A stretch of 64,000 bases of DNA from Acidipropionibacterium acidipropionici (GCF_001441165.1 NZ_CP013126.1:434001-498000), one strand, 5' to 3'; counted from the stretch's first letter, positions 33,875 through 43,317 are shown. Program-made: numbers and translations. Notes: a model not told the origin generated them from the sequence alone.

Positions 33875-33888
33875 TGTGCTCCCGAAAC

Positions 33889-34326
33889 TCAGGCGCGTCC
33901 TGCGTCGAACCCGGGCCCGCCCAGCAACCACAGCACGGCCCTGGCATAGGCGGTCTCGGGGTCCGGTGCGCCGTGCCGGGACTCCGGTCCCCCGCCTCCC
34001 GGGACCGCCTCCTCGAGGGTCACGACCCATCGGTCGCGCACCCTGGTCAGGGACTGGAAGGTGTCCCCCAGAAGGGCTCGCAGCTGATCCTCGCGGGGTA
34101 TCCACACGACGTCGTCCTGGGCGATGGAGTCCAGCGCCCATTCGGTGGTGCCGTTGAACCGCACCAGCCCGTGACCTGCGACGTGCCCGACCTCCACCAC
34201 CATCTCGGCGACCATGAAGACGTCGTCGAGCAGGCCCTCGCGCGCAATGACGAAACGGTCTCCAGGGACGGGCACCCACTTCGGGGCGACCTCCGACACT
34301 CTGCGTGCCAGGTCCAGGCTGATCAT
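33889..34326 (-). CDS. small conserved actinobacterial protein of unknown function
   Basis: 145 residues, soluble, no signal peptide. It begins MISLDLARRVSE and contains PVPGDRFVI, VFMVAEMVVEV, FNGTTEWALDSIAQDDVVWIPREDQLRALLG. I recognise this as a protein type common in actinobacteria. It is sometimes labelled 'pilus assembly protein CpaE', although it lacks the CpaE ATPase and no pilus genes are near, so I give no function. ATG 34326 has a GGAGGAG site. The gene is flanked on both sides by family-3 palindromes. Confidence 0.7.
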   Translation of the reverse strand: MISLDLARRVSEVAPKWVPVPGDRFVIAREGLLDDVFMVAEMVVEVGHVAGHGLVRFNGTTEWALDSIAQDDVVWIPREDQLRALLGDTFQSLTRVRDRWVVTLEEAVPGGGGPESRHGAPDPETAYARAVLWLLGGPGFDAGRA

Positions 34327-34436
34327 CGTCGACTCCTCCTCGATGACGCCGCGCACTGGGCAGTTCCCTGACGACGTCACCCTCCATTCGAGCACCTGGC
34401 CGGGGCCGGGACCACCGGCCATCGGTGGAGGAATCA

Positions 34437-34490
34437 CTCCCAACACGCCGTTTCAGCGCCCGCCCGGGCCGGAGGACGGCGTATTGGGAG
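34437..34490. repeat. palindromic repeat family 3, copy C (54 bp)
   Basis: Arms CTCCCAACACGCCGT / ACGGCGTATTGGGAG, exactly 54 bp like copy A and in the same orientation. It lies between the divergent small gene and the amino-acid permease. Confidence 0.85.
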
Positions 34491-34664
34491 CGGACGCTCC
34501 GGGACGGGTCGGACAGCGGACGCTCCGGGCCAGGCCGGTCGCAGGGTGGCCAGTTCGGCCCGGGCCAGGCCGGACGCCTAGACTGGTCGGCCGGGCTTTC
34601 GTACAGCCCCCGCTCCCGGCCGGCCCCCAGCCGGGGCGTCCGATACCACCAGGAAATGAGACCC

Positions 34665-36314
34665 ATGGCCGAGGTCAGGACCCACGAGGTCACCGCACAC
34701 ACAGATACCGAGATGGCTCAGGATCAGGCGAAAGTCCTGCAACGGACCCTCAGCCGGTTCGACATCGTCTTCCTCATCGTCTCGGCGGTGGTCGGGCTCG
34801 AGATGCTCGGCTCGGTCTCGGCGGAGGGCCCGCAGACCTTCACCTGGCTAGTCTTCCTCATCATCGTCTTCCTGGTCCCCTACGCCCTGATCTTCGCCGA
34901 GACGGGCTCGGCCTTCGTCGGCGAGGGCGGCGTCTATCTGTGGACCCGCAAGGCCTTCGGGCGCCCGGCGGCCGCGGTGGCCTCGGCCTTCACCTGGATC
35001 ACCCAGCCGGTGTGGGTGGGCGGATCGATGGCCTTCCTCAACGCCGAGGCGGCCCGCAACCACGTCGCCCACTTCGCCTCGGGCTCGGCCGTCGACTACA
35101 TCTTCAAGCTGGTCTTCATCTGGTTGACAGTGCTGGCCGCCGTCCTGTCGCTGAAGAAGGCGAAGTGGATCCCGACCGCCGGGGCCTTCTTCAAGATCAC
35201 CTTCCTGGTGCTGTTCATCATCACCGCCGGGGTGTACGCCACCAAGAACGGCGTCCAGCCGCTGACCCTGGGCAGCTTCTCCCCCACCGTTCAGGGATTC
35301 ATCACCCTCACCCCGCTGCTGATCTTCGCCTTCCTCGGTTTCGAGGGCTCCTCCAGCGCCTCCGGGGAGATGAAGAACGCCCAGCACGACGTCTCCGCGT
35401 CGGTGCTGCGTTCCTCGGCGATGGCCGGGATCTTCTACCTCATTCCGGTGTTCACCATCCTGCTGGTGGTGCCGCGCAGCCAGATCGACGGCGTCTCCGG
35501 ACTGCTCAACGCCGTCTCGGCCGTCTTCTCGGTCTACGGCCCCGCCTCCGAGACCATGATGATGGTCGCGGTGGCGCTGTTCATGTGCGCCAATATCGGC
35601 CAGGGCGCGGCCTGGATGATCATGTCCGACCGGATGCAGGCGATGGCCGCGGCCGACGGCTCCTTCTTCGGCGGCTTCTTCGGCAAGTTCCACCCCACCC
35701 TGGGCACCCCGGTGCGGGTCAACCTGCTCTCGGGCACCGTCTCGACGGTCTTCATGCTCGCCGCGATGCAGCTCACCGGCTCCAGTGCCTCGCTGTTCAA
35801 CGTGGTGCTGGGCGTGGCGATCACCACCTACCTGTTCAGCTACCTGCTCATCATCCCGGCGGCGGCGAAGCTGCGCCTGCACTTCCCCGACGCCGAGCGG
35901 CCCTTCAAGGTGCCCGGCCCCAACTGGGTGTTCGTGGGCATTTGCGTCATCACGACCGCCCTGGTGGCCTTCGGCTCCTGGGTGACGGTCTTCCCCGGCA
36001 CCCTGGAGGCCCTGCTGGGCCTGCCCCACGACCTGTCCCAGGCCCAAGGCGTCCCCTACGCCGCCTTCGAGGCCCTCACCCTGGGCACCATCGCCTTCAT
36101 CGTCATCCTGTCGCTGGCCGGGTATGCGCGCGGCGCCCGGCTGCGCCGGGCCTTCGGGTACTCCTCGAAGCCCAACCCGGTCGGGACCGACGGCGTCACC
36201 GCCACCAGCGCGACCGCCAGCAGCTCCACCGCCAGCAGCGCGGCCGACGGCACCGGAACGGGGTCCGGCCAGATCGGCGATCAGGATGCCGAGGAGTTCG
36301 CGCTGCGGCCCTGA
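34665..36314 (+). CDS. APC superfamily amino-acid permease
   Basis: 549-residue membrane transporter with about 12 helices. The first contains FDIVFLIVSAVVGLEMLGS, the APC unwound helix region. ETGSAFVGEGGVYLWTRKAFG and FAFLGFEGSSSASGEMKNAQHDV are the conserved APC loops. The last 55 residues are a Ser/Thr/Ala-rich cytoplasmic tail. ATG 34665 is chosen, with AGGA 10 nt upstream; ATG 34656 would be only 1 nt from it. The substrate (amino acid or amine, uniport or exchange) cannot be told. Confidence 0.85.
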   Translation: MAEVRTHEVTAHTDTEMAQDQAKVLQRTLSRFDIVFLIVSAVVGLEMLGSVSAEGPQTFTWLVFLIIVFLVPYALIFAETGSAFVGEGGVYLWTRKAFGRPAAAVASAFTWITQPVWVGGSMAFLNAEAARNHVAHFASGSAVDYIFKLVFIWLTVLAAVLSLKKAKWIPTAGAFFKITFLVLFIITAGVYATKNGVQPLTLGSFSPTVQGFITLTPLLIFAFLGFEGSSSASGEMKNAQHDVSASVLRSSAMAGIFYLIPVFTILLVVPRSQIDGVSGLLNAVSAVFSVYGPASETMMMVAVALFMCANIGQGAAWMIMSDRMQAMAAADGSFFGGFFGKFHPTLGTPVRVNLLSGTVSTVFMLAAMQLTGSSASLFNVVLGVAITTYLFSYLLIIPAAAKLRLHFPDAERPFKVPGPNWVFVGICVITTALVAFGSWVTVFPGTLEALLGLPHDLSQAQGVPYAAFEALTLGTIAFIVILSLAGYARGARLRRAFGYSSKPNPVGTDGVTATSATASSSTASSAADGTGTGSGQIGDQDAEEFALRP

Positions 36315-36379
36315 CCCCCGCAGGCCCTGGCGCACAGACCCCCGACCTCACAATCCCTGATCCCGCAGACCCTGGCGCA

Positions 36380-36385
36380 TAGGCT
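36380..36385 (+). promoter_or_regulatory. leaderless -10 box of the flavin-reductase-like gene
   Basis: TAGGCT ends 7 nt before the ATG at 36393, with no Shine-Dalgarno. The short gap before it carries an imperfect direct repeat, CCCGCAGGCCCTGGCGCA and CCCGCAGACCCTGGCGCA. Confidence 0.45.
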
Positions 36386-36392
36386 CGGGCCC

Positions 36393-36896
36393 ATGAGCAT
36401 CCACTCGGCCAATCCCTTCGCCGACCCGATCAACGAGCCCGCCCGGCAGCTGCGCGGCCGACTGGGGGCGCGGGTCACCGTCTGGGCGGCCGGGGACCTG
36501 GACGGCGACGCCGCCGGGCTCACCGTCTCCTCGATGATGGTGGTGCCCGGCGATCCCTGGCGGGTGACCGGCCTGGTGAACGTCGACTCCGACCTGGCCG
36601 AAGTGATCGCCGGGACCCGGCGGGTGACGGTCACCCTGCTCGACGGCCCCGACGAGGAGATCTCCGACACCTTCTCCGGCGCCCTTCCCTCACTGGGCGG
36701 CCCCTTCCGTCGCGGCGACTGGCTGGACTCCCCCTGGGGCCCGCACCTGGCCGGGCGCACCTGGGCCGGTGCACAGATCGAGGAGACCCGTCCGCTGGGC
36801 TGGCTGAACCAGGTCACCGGGGCGCTGCGCGAGGTCGGGATCACCGACGCCGCCGCCCCCCTCCACCACATCCGGGGCCGCTACCGGGTGCTGTGA
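36393..36896 (+). CDS. flavin reductase-like (FMN-binding split barrel) protein
   Basis: 167 residues resembling the flavin reductase-like domain. GARVTVWAAGDLDGDAAGLTVSSMMVVPGDPW corresponds to the 'G(V/I)xVxT ... G(L/M)T(V/A)SSx' FMN-binding region. The segment after VNVDSDLAEVI and the W-rich C-terminus are less typical. It could be a flavin reductase partner of an oxygenase or a pyridoxamine-oxidase-like barrel. The start ATG is leaderless. Its stop lies one base from the stop of the convergent LuxR gene, so no separate terminator exists between them. Confidence 0.65.
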   Translation: MSIHSANPFADPINEPARQLRGRLGARVTVWAAGDLDGDAAGLTVSSMMVVPGDPWRVTGLVNVDSDLAEVIAGTRRVTVTLLDGPDEEISDTFSGALPSLGGPFRRGDWLDSPWGPHLAGRTWAGAQIEETRPLGWLNQVTGALREVGITDAAAPLHHIRGRYRVL

Positions 36897-36897
36897 G

Positions 36898-38437
36898 CTA
36901 CTTCAGCAGGCCCAGCTCGCGGGCCCTCGCGATCGCCTCGGCGCGGCTGCCGACCCCCAGCTTGCGGTAGATCGAACGGACGTGGGTCTTGATGGTGTTC
37001 ACCGAGGTGAAGGTGGTCCCGGCCACCTTCGCCAGGGTCTGCCCGGTGGTCAGCTCCCGCAGCACCCGAAGCTCCGTCCGGGTGAGGTGCACCACCTCCA
37101 TCCGGATCGGCGCGCTCCGGTTCATCAGATCCCCGGGCGCCGGGGGCGCCAGACCGCACAGTTCGCACAACCGGGCGTACTCCTGCGAGGGGACCCGTGC
37201 CCGCATCGCCGCGCAGAAGCGGTCGTCGAGCCGGCTGAAGGAGCCGAACGCCTCGCCCGCCCGGTCCTCGTCCCCGCATCTCAGCAGGGCCACCGCCCTC
37301 AGGAGGAGCAGTTCGCGCAGGTCCCGCACGGGCCAGGTCACCGCGTCGCGCGGCGCTGTCGGCCAGCCGGAGGGCCTCCTCGGGATGACCTGACAACAGG
37401 TGGACGCGGGCCATCGGCACCAGGGCCCGGACCAGCCCGGACTCCTCGGCCGCGGCGAGCACCCGGTTGCCCTCCCCCAGTGCGACGAGGCAGTCGAGCA
37501 GGGCACGCAGCAGGATGCCGCCGCAGATCGCCGAGTGGGACACGTCATGGTCGTGGGTGAAGGCCGCCGCACGCAGCGCGGCATAGGCACGCTGGGGATT
37601 GCCGAGAACCAGTTCGACGGCGGTCTCCTGGACCGCGAGGAAGGGCCAGAGCTCGACGGGCTGGGGGGCCGGACCGGCCAGCTCCGCGGCCCGCCGCGCG
37701 GCCGGGAGGTCCAAGGCGTCGGCGGCCAGGATGCCTCGTGCGATGTACTCGCCGAGGTAGGTCATGTGCGACGCCCAGCCCTCCCGGTCCTGGTACTGCC
37801 CGAGCCTGCCCAGCCAGGTCTCGGCCACCTCGAAGTGGCCCTCCACGGCGGCCAGCATCGCGGAGTTCCCAGCGGCCTCGGCCCCGGCGAAGTGGAGACG
37901 GGGCGGTTCCCCTCGCTTCGTCCAGGCGCGGCGGTAGGACGTCATCGCCGTCGCGAACTCCCCCATCAAGGTCTGGGTGATCCCGCGGTGCAGCGCGAGC
38001 TGGCCGGGACGGATCCAGATTCCCGGGCCGACCTCGGCGCCGTTCCTCAGGGCGGCGACCCGGCGCTCGACGAAGGCACCGATCTCCTCGGCCCTGGCGA
38101 GGTCTCCCGCAGCCCTCACACCGACGATGAGGATCCTGCCGTAGCCGATGAGATCGTCGATGCTCGAGGTGGTCTGGACCGCCTTGGCGCAGTACTCGCT
38201 CACCCCGGCGCTGGAGGCCACCAGGCCGTACTCCTCGCGTTCGCTGCCGGCCCGGGTGGTCAGGTGCCAGCTCATGATGGAGGCGTTGAGCAGGATCGGG
38301 TCCGAGAGGATCTGCTGGCGGTCCAGACGTGAGAGGACCCCCTGGATCTGGTCGGCCTGCTCCGGCGTCATGGCCAGCCAGACATCCGCGGCCAGTCTCC
38401 TGACCCGCTCGATCTCGTCCTCCAGGCCATCGGTCAC
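36898..38437 (-). pseudogene. LuxR-type regulator with single-base frameshift (second of a tandem pair)
   Basis: An intact gene would give about 512 residues. The frame starts at GTG 38437 and gives about 370 residues of helical repeats (e.g. WLAMTPEQADQIQ), like its neighbour. At the GGG run 37330-37332 the homology jumps to another frame. There, VRDLRELLLLRAVALLRCGDEDRAGEAF and a full LuxR helix-turn-helix (VNTIKTHVRSIYRKLGVGSRAEA) end at 36898. One extra base explains the shift. As written, the product keeps its N-terminal domain but loses the DNA-binding domain. It could be a true pseudogene or a sequencing error in a homopolymer. Confidence 0.8.
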
Positions 38438-38502
38438 AGCGTCAGCATCCTGCCACCCCGGCGGTGCTGTCCACCCGGCCCCTTCCGGAGAGGCCGTGGC
38501 GC

Positions 38503-40128
38503 TCAGAGCAGCCCGAGCGCATCGGCCCGCCACAGGGCGTCGGCGCGGTTCGTGACGCCGAGTTTGCGGTAGATCGAGCTGACATGGGTCTTGACGGTGT
38601 TCGGGGAGGTGAAGGACGCCTCGGCCGCCTGGGCGATCGTCCGGCCGTCGGCGAGCAGACGCAGCACCTGCAGCTCGGTGACGGTGAGATTCACCGGCCC
38701 CGGGGGTTCTCCCCGTCCCTGGCACCCCACCCGCGTCCCGGGGCCGCCCTGGCCGAGTGCGGTGGCCGTCCCGGCCAGATCGGCCAGGTCCTGGGGGTCC
38801 ATCCGGGCGCGCATCCCGGCGGTGCAGTCGTTGTCTGCCCGCTGGAAGATCGAGTAGACGTGAGCGGCCTCGTCGGCCCGGTCGAGCTTCATCAGGGACA
38901 CCGCCCGGATGAGCCGCAGCTCACGGATGTCGCGCACCGACAGGTCGTCGCGGCGGATCCCCTGGGCGGCCAGCCGTGCGGCATCACCGTGGCGGCCGGT
39001 CCGCAGATACGCGTGGGCCACCGGGACGAAGGTCCGGGCGGGCTCGCCGGCCTCCTCGGCGACCTGCATCGCGGTCCGGTACTCCCCTTCGGCCACCAGA
39101 ACGTCCAGATAGGCACGCAGCAGGATGTGCCCGCAGTAGGTGCTGTCGCTCAGCCGGTGGTTGTGGGCGAAGGCGGCGGCCCGCAGCTGCTCATGGGCCC
39201 GGTAGGGCTCTCCGAATGCCAGTTCGGCGGCGCAGTGGGCCACTGCGGCGAAGGGCCAGAGCTCGGCCTGGACGCTGGCCGGGCCGGCCAGCTCGAGGGC
39301 AGTCTCGGCCGCGGGCCGATCGAGCCGGTCGACGGCCAGCAGAGCCCTGGCGACGTATTCGCCCAGGTAGACCAGATAGCCGGACCAGCCCGACCGGTCG
39401 GTGAACGCCGCGGTGCGTTCCAGCCACTGACCGGCGAGGTCGATGTGGCCTTCCAGCACGCTGAGCATCGCGGCATTGGCGGCGGCATTGGCGCCGGCGA
39501 AGTGGCGGTAGGGAGGCTCCCCCATCTGGCTGTAGGCGGTGGAGTAGAGGGTCATCGCCCGGGCGAAGTCGCCGCGCAGGGTGGCGGTGAGGCCGCGCTG
39601 CATCGACAGCTGGCCGGGCCGGGTGGCCGGGCGGGTGGTGAGCCCCCGGCCCTGCCGACCGAGCTCCTCGAGCCGCTGCTCCACGGACTCGCCGATCTGC
39701 TCGGCGCCGTCCAGGTCGCCCTGGATGCGGTAGCCGATGACCAGGGCGGAGCCTATCGCGACGACCTCGTCGGAGGAGGTCGCGTTCCGCAGCACGGCGG
39801 CCGCATACCCGGACATGTCCGCGCTGGTCTCGACGAGACCCCGCTGGTCTGGTTCGGCACCGGCCCTCTCGGTCAGGTGCTCACTGAGCAGGAGGGCGTT
39901 GAACAACCAGGGATCGGAGATGATGTGCTGCGGGTTCGCACCGCGCAGGGTGGTGTGGATCTGCTCGGCCTGTTCGGGGGTCAGGGCGTACCAGACCTTC
40001 GTGACGAGATCGACGATGCGGCGCGCCTCTGCCTCGCTCGGCCCGGAGGTTGCCCCTGGCAGGTCGACGCCGTGCTCGTCATCAACCACCTTGCCGCACC
40101 ATCCTTCGTCGCGATCCGGGCCGCTCAC
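38503..40128 (-). CDS. LuxR-type transcriptional regulator (helical-repeat sensor, C-terminal HTH)
   Basis: 541 residues. A long helical, probably TPR-like region (about 30-440) is followed by a LuxR/GerE helix-turn-helix at the C-terminus (VTELQVLRLLADGRTIAQAA and PNTVKTHVSSIYRKLGVTNRA). The usual MalT-type ATPase is absent. The start GTG at 40128 overlaps the BlaI stop (GTGA), so the two are translationally coupled; GTG 40089 is a weaker alternative. The next gene downstream is a paralogue, so this is a tandem duplication. Position beside BlaI and opposite cydABDC suggests control of respiration (inference). Confidence 0.8.
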   Translation of the reverse strand: MSGPDRDEGWCGKVVDDEHGVDLPGATSGPSEAEARRIVDLVTKVWYALTPEQAEQIHTTLRGANPQHIISDPWLFNALLLSEHLTERAGAEPDQRGLVETSADMSGYAAAVLRNATSSDEVVAIGSALVIGYRIQGDLDGAEQIGESVEQRLEELGRQGRGLTTRPATRPGQLSMQRGLTATLRGDFARAMTLYSTAYSQMGEPPYRHFAGANAAANAAMLSVLEGHIDLAGQWLERTAAFTDRSGWSGYLVYLGEYVARALLAVDRLDRPAAETALELAGPASVQAELWPFAAVAHCAAELAFGEPYRAHEQLRAAAFAHNHRLSDSTYCGHILLRAYLDVLVAEGEYRTAMQVAEEAGEPARTFVPVAHAYLRTGRHGDAARLAAQGIRRDDLSVRDIRELRLIRAVSLMKLDRADEAAHVYSIFQRADNDCTAGMRARMDPQDLADLAGTATALGQGGPGTRVGCQGRGEPPGPVNLTVTELQVLRLLADGRTIAQAAEASFTSPNTVKTHVSSIYRKLGVTNRADALWRADALGLL

Positions 40129-40553
40129 TCAGCGGCCCGCTCCATCTCACTCCTGCCCGGCTCCTCATTGTCGCGGGACGGGGGTCCGCCCAGCACCGAC
40201 GCGGCACGGTCAAGGGCCGCGGCCAGCGCGCCGAGTTCGGTCGGGTCCAAGGTGGGCACCAGGGCGGCGAGGACCTCGCAACGATCGGCCCCGGCCTCGT
40301 CCAGCACCTGCCCGAGCTCACCGGCCATGAAATCGGCCTTGGAGCGGGCTGGCCGGTAGATCCAGGCCCGGGACTCCTGATGGCGGGCGACCACATGCTT
40401 CTTGGCGAGTCTGTCGAGGACCGTCATCACCGTCGTGTAGGCGATCTTGCCGTCGGCCAGCAGGACCTCGTGGACGTCGCGGACCGACATCGGGTCCTCC
40501 CTGCTCCACAGCACCTCCATGATGCGGTGTTCGAGATCCCCCAGCACGGCCAT
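40125..40553 (-). CDS. BlaI/MecI/CopY family repressor
   Basis: 142 residues. The winged helix covers about residues 1-75 (LGDLEHRIMEVLWSREDPMSVRDVHEVL, IAYTTVMTVLDRLAKKHVV). A helical dimerisation domain follows. These repressors are usually inactivated by a BlaR-type protease, but none is encoded here. ATG 40553 follows a TACACT -10 box by 6 nt, so the mRNA is likely leaderless. It heads an operon with two LuxR-type genes and is divergent from cydABDC, the most obvious target. No beta-lactamase gene is nearby. Confidence 0.88.
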   Translation of the reverse strand: MAVLGDLEHRIMEVLWSREDPMSVRDVHEVLLADGKIAYTTVMTVLDRLAKKHVVARHQESRAWIYRPARSKADFMAGELGQVLDEAGADRCEVLAALVPTLDPTELGALAAALDRAASVLGGPPSRDNEEPGRSEMERAAE

Positions 40554-40708
40554 GAGGTCAGTGTAGCGACCTCGGTGGTTGGATACGACGTCGCGTAGTA
40601 CGGAGCCCGGAGCGCCGACCCCGGTGCGAGCCTGACACCGGCGTCCGATAGCCTCTCAGGCGCGGCGTCGCGTGGACTCCTACCGTCAGTAATAGTAGGT
40701 TTCGCCCT
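40554..40708. promoter_or_regulatory. divergent blaI / cydA promoter region with candidate operator
   Basis: The blaI -10 is TACACT (minus strand, 40560-40565). The cydA -10 is TAGGTT (40696-40701), 7 nt before its ATG. CCTAC (40679-40683) and GTAGG (40695-40699) form an inverted repeat that overlaps the cydA -10. A looser GTGTAGCGAC / GTCGCGTAGTAC pair lies at the blaI end. Both pairs contain the GTAG/CTAC half-sites one might expect for a BlaI-type protein. Confidence 0.45.
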
Positions 40709-42223
40709 ATGGATGCCCAACTGATCGCCCGATGGCAATTCGGGATCACGACGGTCTACCACTTCCTCTTCGTGCCGATCACCATCGCCCTGTCGATGCT
40801 GGTCGCAGTGCTGCAGACGATCTGGTACAAGACCAGTAACGACAGGTACCTGAAGCTCACGAAGTTCTTCGGGCATCTCTTCCTCATCAATTTTGCCCTG
40901 GGCGTGGTGACGGGCATCGTCCAGGAGTTCCAGTTCGGCATGAACTGGTCGGAGTACTCCCGCTTCGTCGGCGACATCTTCGGCGCCCCGCTGGCGCTGG
41001 AAGCCCTGCTGGCCTTCTTCATGGAGTCCACCTTCATCGGCCTGTGGATCTTCGGCTGGGACAAACTGCCCAAGCTGGCACATCTGGCCTGCATGTACCT
41101 CACAGCGATCGGCACCATGATCTCCGCGGTCTTCATCCTGGCCGCCAACTCGTGGATGCAGAACCCCGTCGGGGCGACGTACAACCCGGCCACCCGTCGT
41201 GCCGAGCTCACCGATTTCGGCGCCCTGTTCACCAATCCGGTGTTCAAGGCCACCATCTTCCATCAGTTGTCGGCCTCCTACATGGTCGCCGGAGCCCTGG
41301 TCGCCTCGATCTCCTTCTGGCACCTGTCGAAGGTCGCCCGCGGACGGCGGACCTCGCAGCTCAGTGACGCCGTCGAGGTCGAGGAGGCGCGCACCTGGCG
41401 CTGGGCCACCAAGTTCGGGGCCTGGGTGCTCATCATCGCCGGCGTGGGCATCGTGGTCTCCGGCGACTACCAGGGCAAGGTGATGACCGACGCCCAGCCG
41501 ATGAAGATGGCCGCGGCCGAGGGCGCCTACGAGCAGACCTCCGACTTCTCGATACTGACCATCGGCACTCTCGACGGCTCTGAGGAGGTCTTCGCCATCA
41601 AGATCCCGGGCATGCTCGGCTTCCTCGGCAACGGCAAGTGGGGGTCGACGATCCAGGGCATCGACGACCTCAAGAACGTCGACATGAACCAGTACACCTA
41701 CCGGCGCAAGGACGGCACCCAGACCGAGCTGCAGTCGTCCTACCAGGAGGTGCTGAGGAGCCACGTCGCCAAGGACGGCATCAAGCTCGAGCCGAACATC
41801 CCGGTGTCCTACTGGACCTTCCGGATCATGATCACCCTCGGCATGATCGCGATCCTGGCCGGGCTGGTGATGCTCGTCTGGCTGGCGAAGGACCGCAACC
41901 CGGTGCACCGCCGATGGCTCAGCCTCGTCCTGGTGCTCATCCCCCTCACCCCGCTGTTCGCGAACTCCTTCGGCTGGATCTTCACCGAGATGGGCCGCCA
42001 GCCGTGGATCGTGGCCGGCGTCCTGCCCACCCTGCCGGCGGTCTCGCCGGGGGTCTCGGCGGGCACCGTGCTCTTCTCGACCATCCTGTACACCCTGCTC
42101 TACGGGGTGCTGGCGGTCGTGGAGGTCGGCCTGTTCTGGAAGGCCATCAAGGAGGGCCTGCCCGACGTGGCCAAGGCCGATCTCGATCAGGACGAGGATG
42201 AACCCTTGTCCTACGCCTACTGA
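40709..42223 (+). CDS. cydA: cytochrome bd ubiquinol/menaquinol oxidase subunit I
   Basis: 504-residue membrane subunit carrying the haems. H18 (VYHFLFVPITIALS) is the expected haem b595/d ligand region. IFHQLSASYMVAG holds the b558 histidine, and GWIFTEMGRQPWIV is the conserved late helix. The Q-loop between helices 6 and 7 (KIPGMLGFL region) is of moderate length. It reduces oxygen with quinol at high affinity without pumping protons. The start looks leaderless. It heads cydABDC. Confidence 0.95.
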   Translation: MDAQLIARWQFGITTVYHFLFVPITIALSMLVAVLQTIWYKTSNDRYLKLTKFFGHLFLINFALGVVTGIVQEFQFGMNWSEYSRFVGDIFGAPLALEALLAFFMESTFIGLWIFGWDKLPKLAHLACMYLTAIGTMISAVFILAANSWMQNPVGATYNPATRRAELTDFGALFTNPVFKATIFHQLSASYMVAGALVASISFWHLSKVARGRRTSQLSDAVEVEEARTWRWATKFGAWVLIIAGVGIVVSGDYQGKVMTDAQPMKMAAAEGAYEQTSDFSILTIGTLDGSEEVFAIKIPGMLGFLGNGKWGSTIQGIDDLKNVDMNQYTYRRKDGTQTELQSSYQEVLRSHVAKDGIKLEPNIPVSYWTFRIMITLGMIAILAGLVMLVWLAKDRNPVHRRWLSLVLVLIPLTPLFANSFGWIFTEMGRQPWIVAGVLPTLPAVSPGVSAGTVLFSTILYTLLYGVLAVVEVGLFWKAIKEGLPDVAKADLDQDEDEPLSYAY

Positions 42224-42234
42224 GGGGTTGCCCA

Positions 42235-43311
42235 ATGTTCCCCATTCTTGAGATCGCCCATTCCCCGCTCACCCCGGTCTGGTTCGTCCTCATCGCGGTG
42301 CTGTGGACCGGATTCTTCTTCCTGGAGGGATTCGACTTCGGCGTCGCCATGCTGCTGCCCTTCCTCGGCAAGGACGACCGCGACCGCCGCACCATGATCA
42401 ACACCATCGGCCCCACCTGGGACGGCAACGAGGTGTGGCTCATCACCGCCGGCGGCGCCATGTTCGCCGCTTTCCCGGGCTGGTACGCGACGATGTTCTC
42501 GGGGCTCTACCTGCCCCTGCTGCTCGTGCTGTTCGGGCTGATCCTGCGCGGCGTCTCCTTCGAGTACCGCAGCAAGCACCCGACCTCCCGGTGGCGCACC
42601 TCCTTCGACTGGATGGCCACCATCGGCTCCTTCCTGCCGACCCTCGTGCTGGGCGTCGGATTCGCGAACTTCGTCCGCGGCATCGCGCTGGGCCCCAGCC
42701 CCACCCTCAACGGCGACGCCCCCCTGGTGACGACCTCCTTCTGGGGGCTGTTCACCCCCTTCGCGCTGATCGGCGGGATCCTCTTCGTGGTGCTCTTCTG
42801 CGCCCACGGGGCCGGTTTCGTGGCGCTGAAGACCACCGGCCACATGCACCAGCGGGCCGGCCGCACGGCGTCGACCCTGGGTTGGGTGGCAGCGGCTGTG
42901 ATGGCCGCCTGGGCGCTCATGTTCAACCTCATGTACGCCCCCGAGGGATCCCTCCAGCACACCCTCACCTGGGTGCTCGGGATCCTGGCGGTGCTCCTGG
43001 TGGTGGTGGCCGCGACCCTGTCGGGACGCGGGCGCGACGGTTTCGCCTTCGTCCTCAACGGCGCCGCGATCGCCGCGATGATGGCGGCGATGTTCATCAA
43101 GATGTGGGGCAATATCGGCTTCCGTCCGGTTGGCGTCGGCTTCGACATGTGGATCGCCTCCTCGACCCCCTACACGTTGAAGATCATGACGATCAGCACG
43201 GCGATCTTCCTGCCTCTCGTGCTGGCCTACCAGATCTGGAGCTACTGGGTCTTCCGCAAGCGCATCTCGAAGGAAGCCATCCCCTCGGACGCCGTGCCGG
43301 CGTCGGCCTGA
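42235..43311 (+). CDS. cydB: cytochrome bd oxidase subunit II
   Basis: 358-residue membrane subunit with about 8 helices. Typical sequence starts WFVLIAVLWTGFFFLEGFDFGVAMLLPFLG, followed by TIGPTWDGNEVWLITAGGAMFAAFPGWYA. It pairs with CydA and is needed for haem assembly. It starts 11 nt after cydA behind a GAGGGGTTG stretch. Confidence 0.95.
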   Translation: MFPILEIAHSPLTPVWFVLIAVLWTGFFFLEGFDFGVAMLLPFLGKDDRDRRTMINTIGPTWDGNEVWLITAGGAMFAAFPGWYATMFSGLYLPLLLVLFGLILRGVSFEYRSKHPTSRWRTSFDWMATIGSFLPTLVLGVGFANFVRGIALGPSPTLNGDAPLVTTSFWGLFTPFALIGGILFVVLFCAHGAGFVALKTTGHMHQRAGRTASTLGWVAAAVMAAWALMFNLMYAPEGSLQHTLTWVLGILAVLLVVVAATLSGRGRDGFAFVLNGAAIAAMMAAMFIKMWGNIGFRPVGVGFDMWIASSTPYTLKIMTISTAIFLPLVLAYQIWSYWVFRKRISKEAIPSDAVPASA

Positions 43312-43317
43312 TCGCTG

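Noticed and set aside
40125-40553. BlaI as part of a beta-lactam resistance locus
   Set aside because: No BlaR1 protease, beta-lactamase or penicillin-binding protein is encoded nearby; the divergent genes are respiratory.
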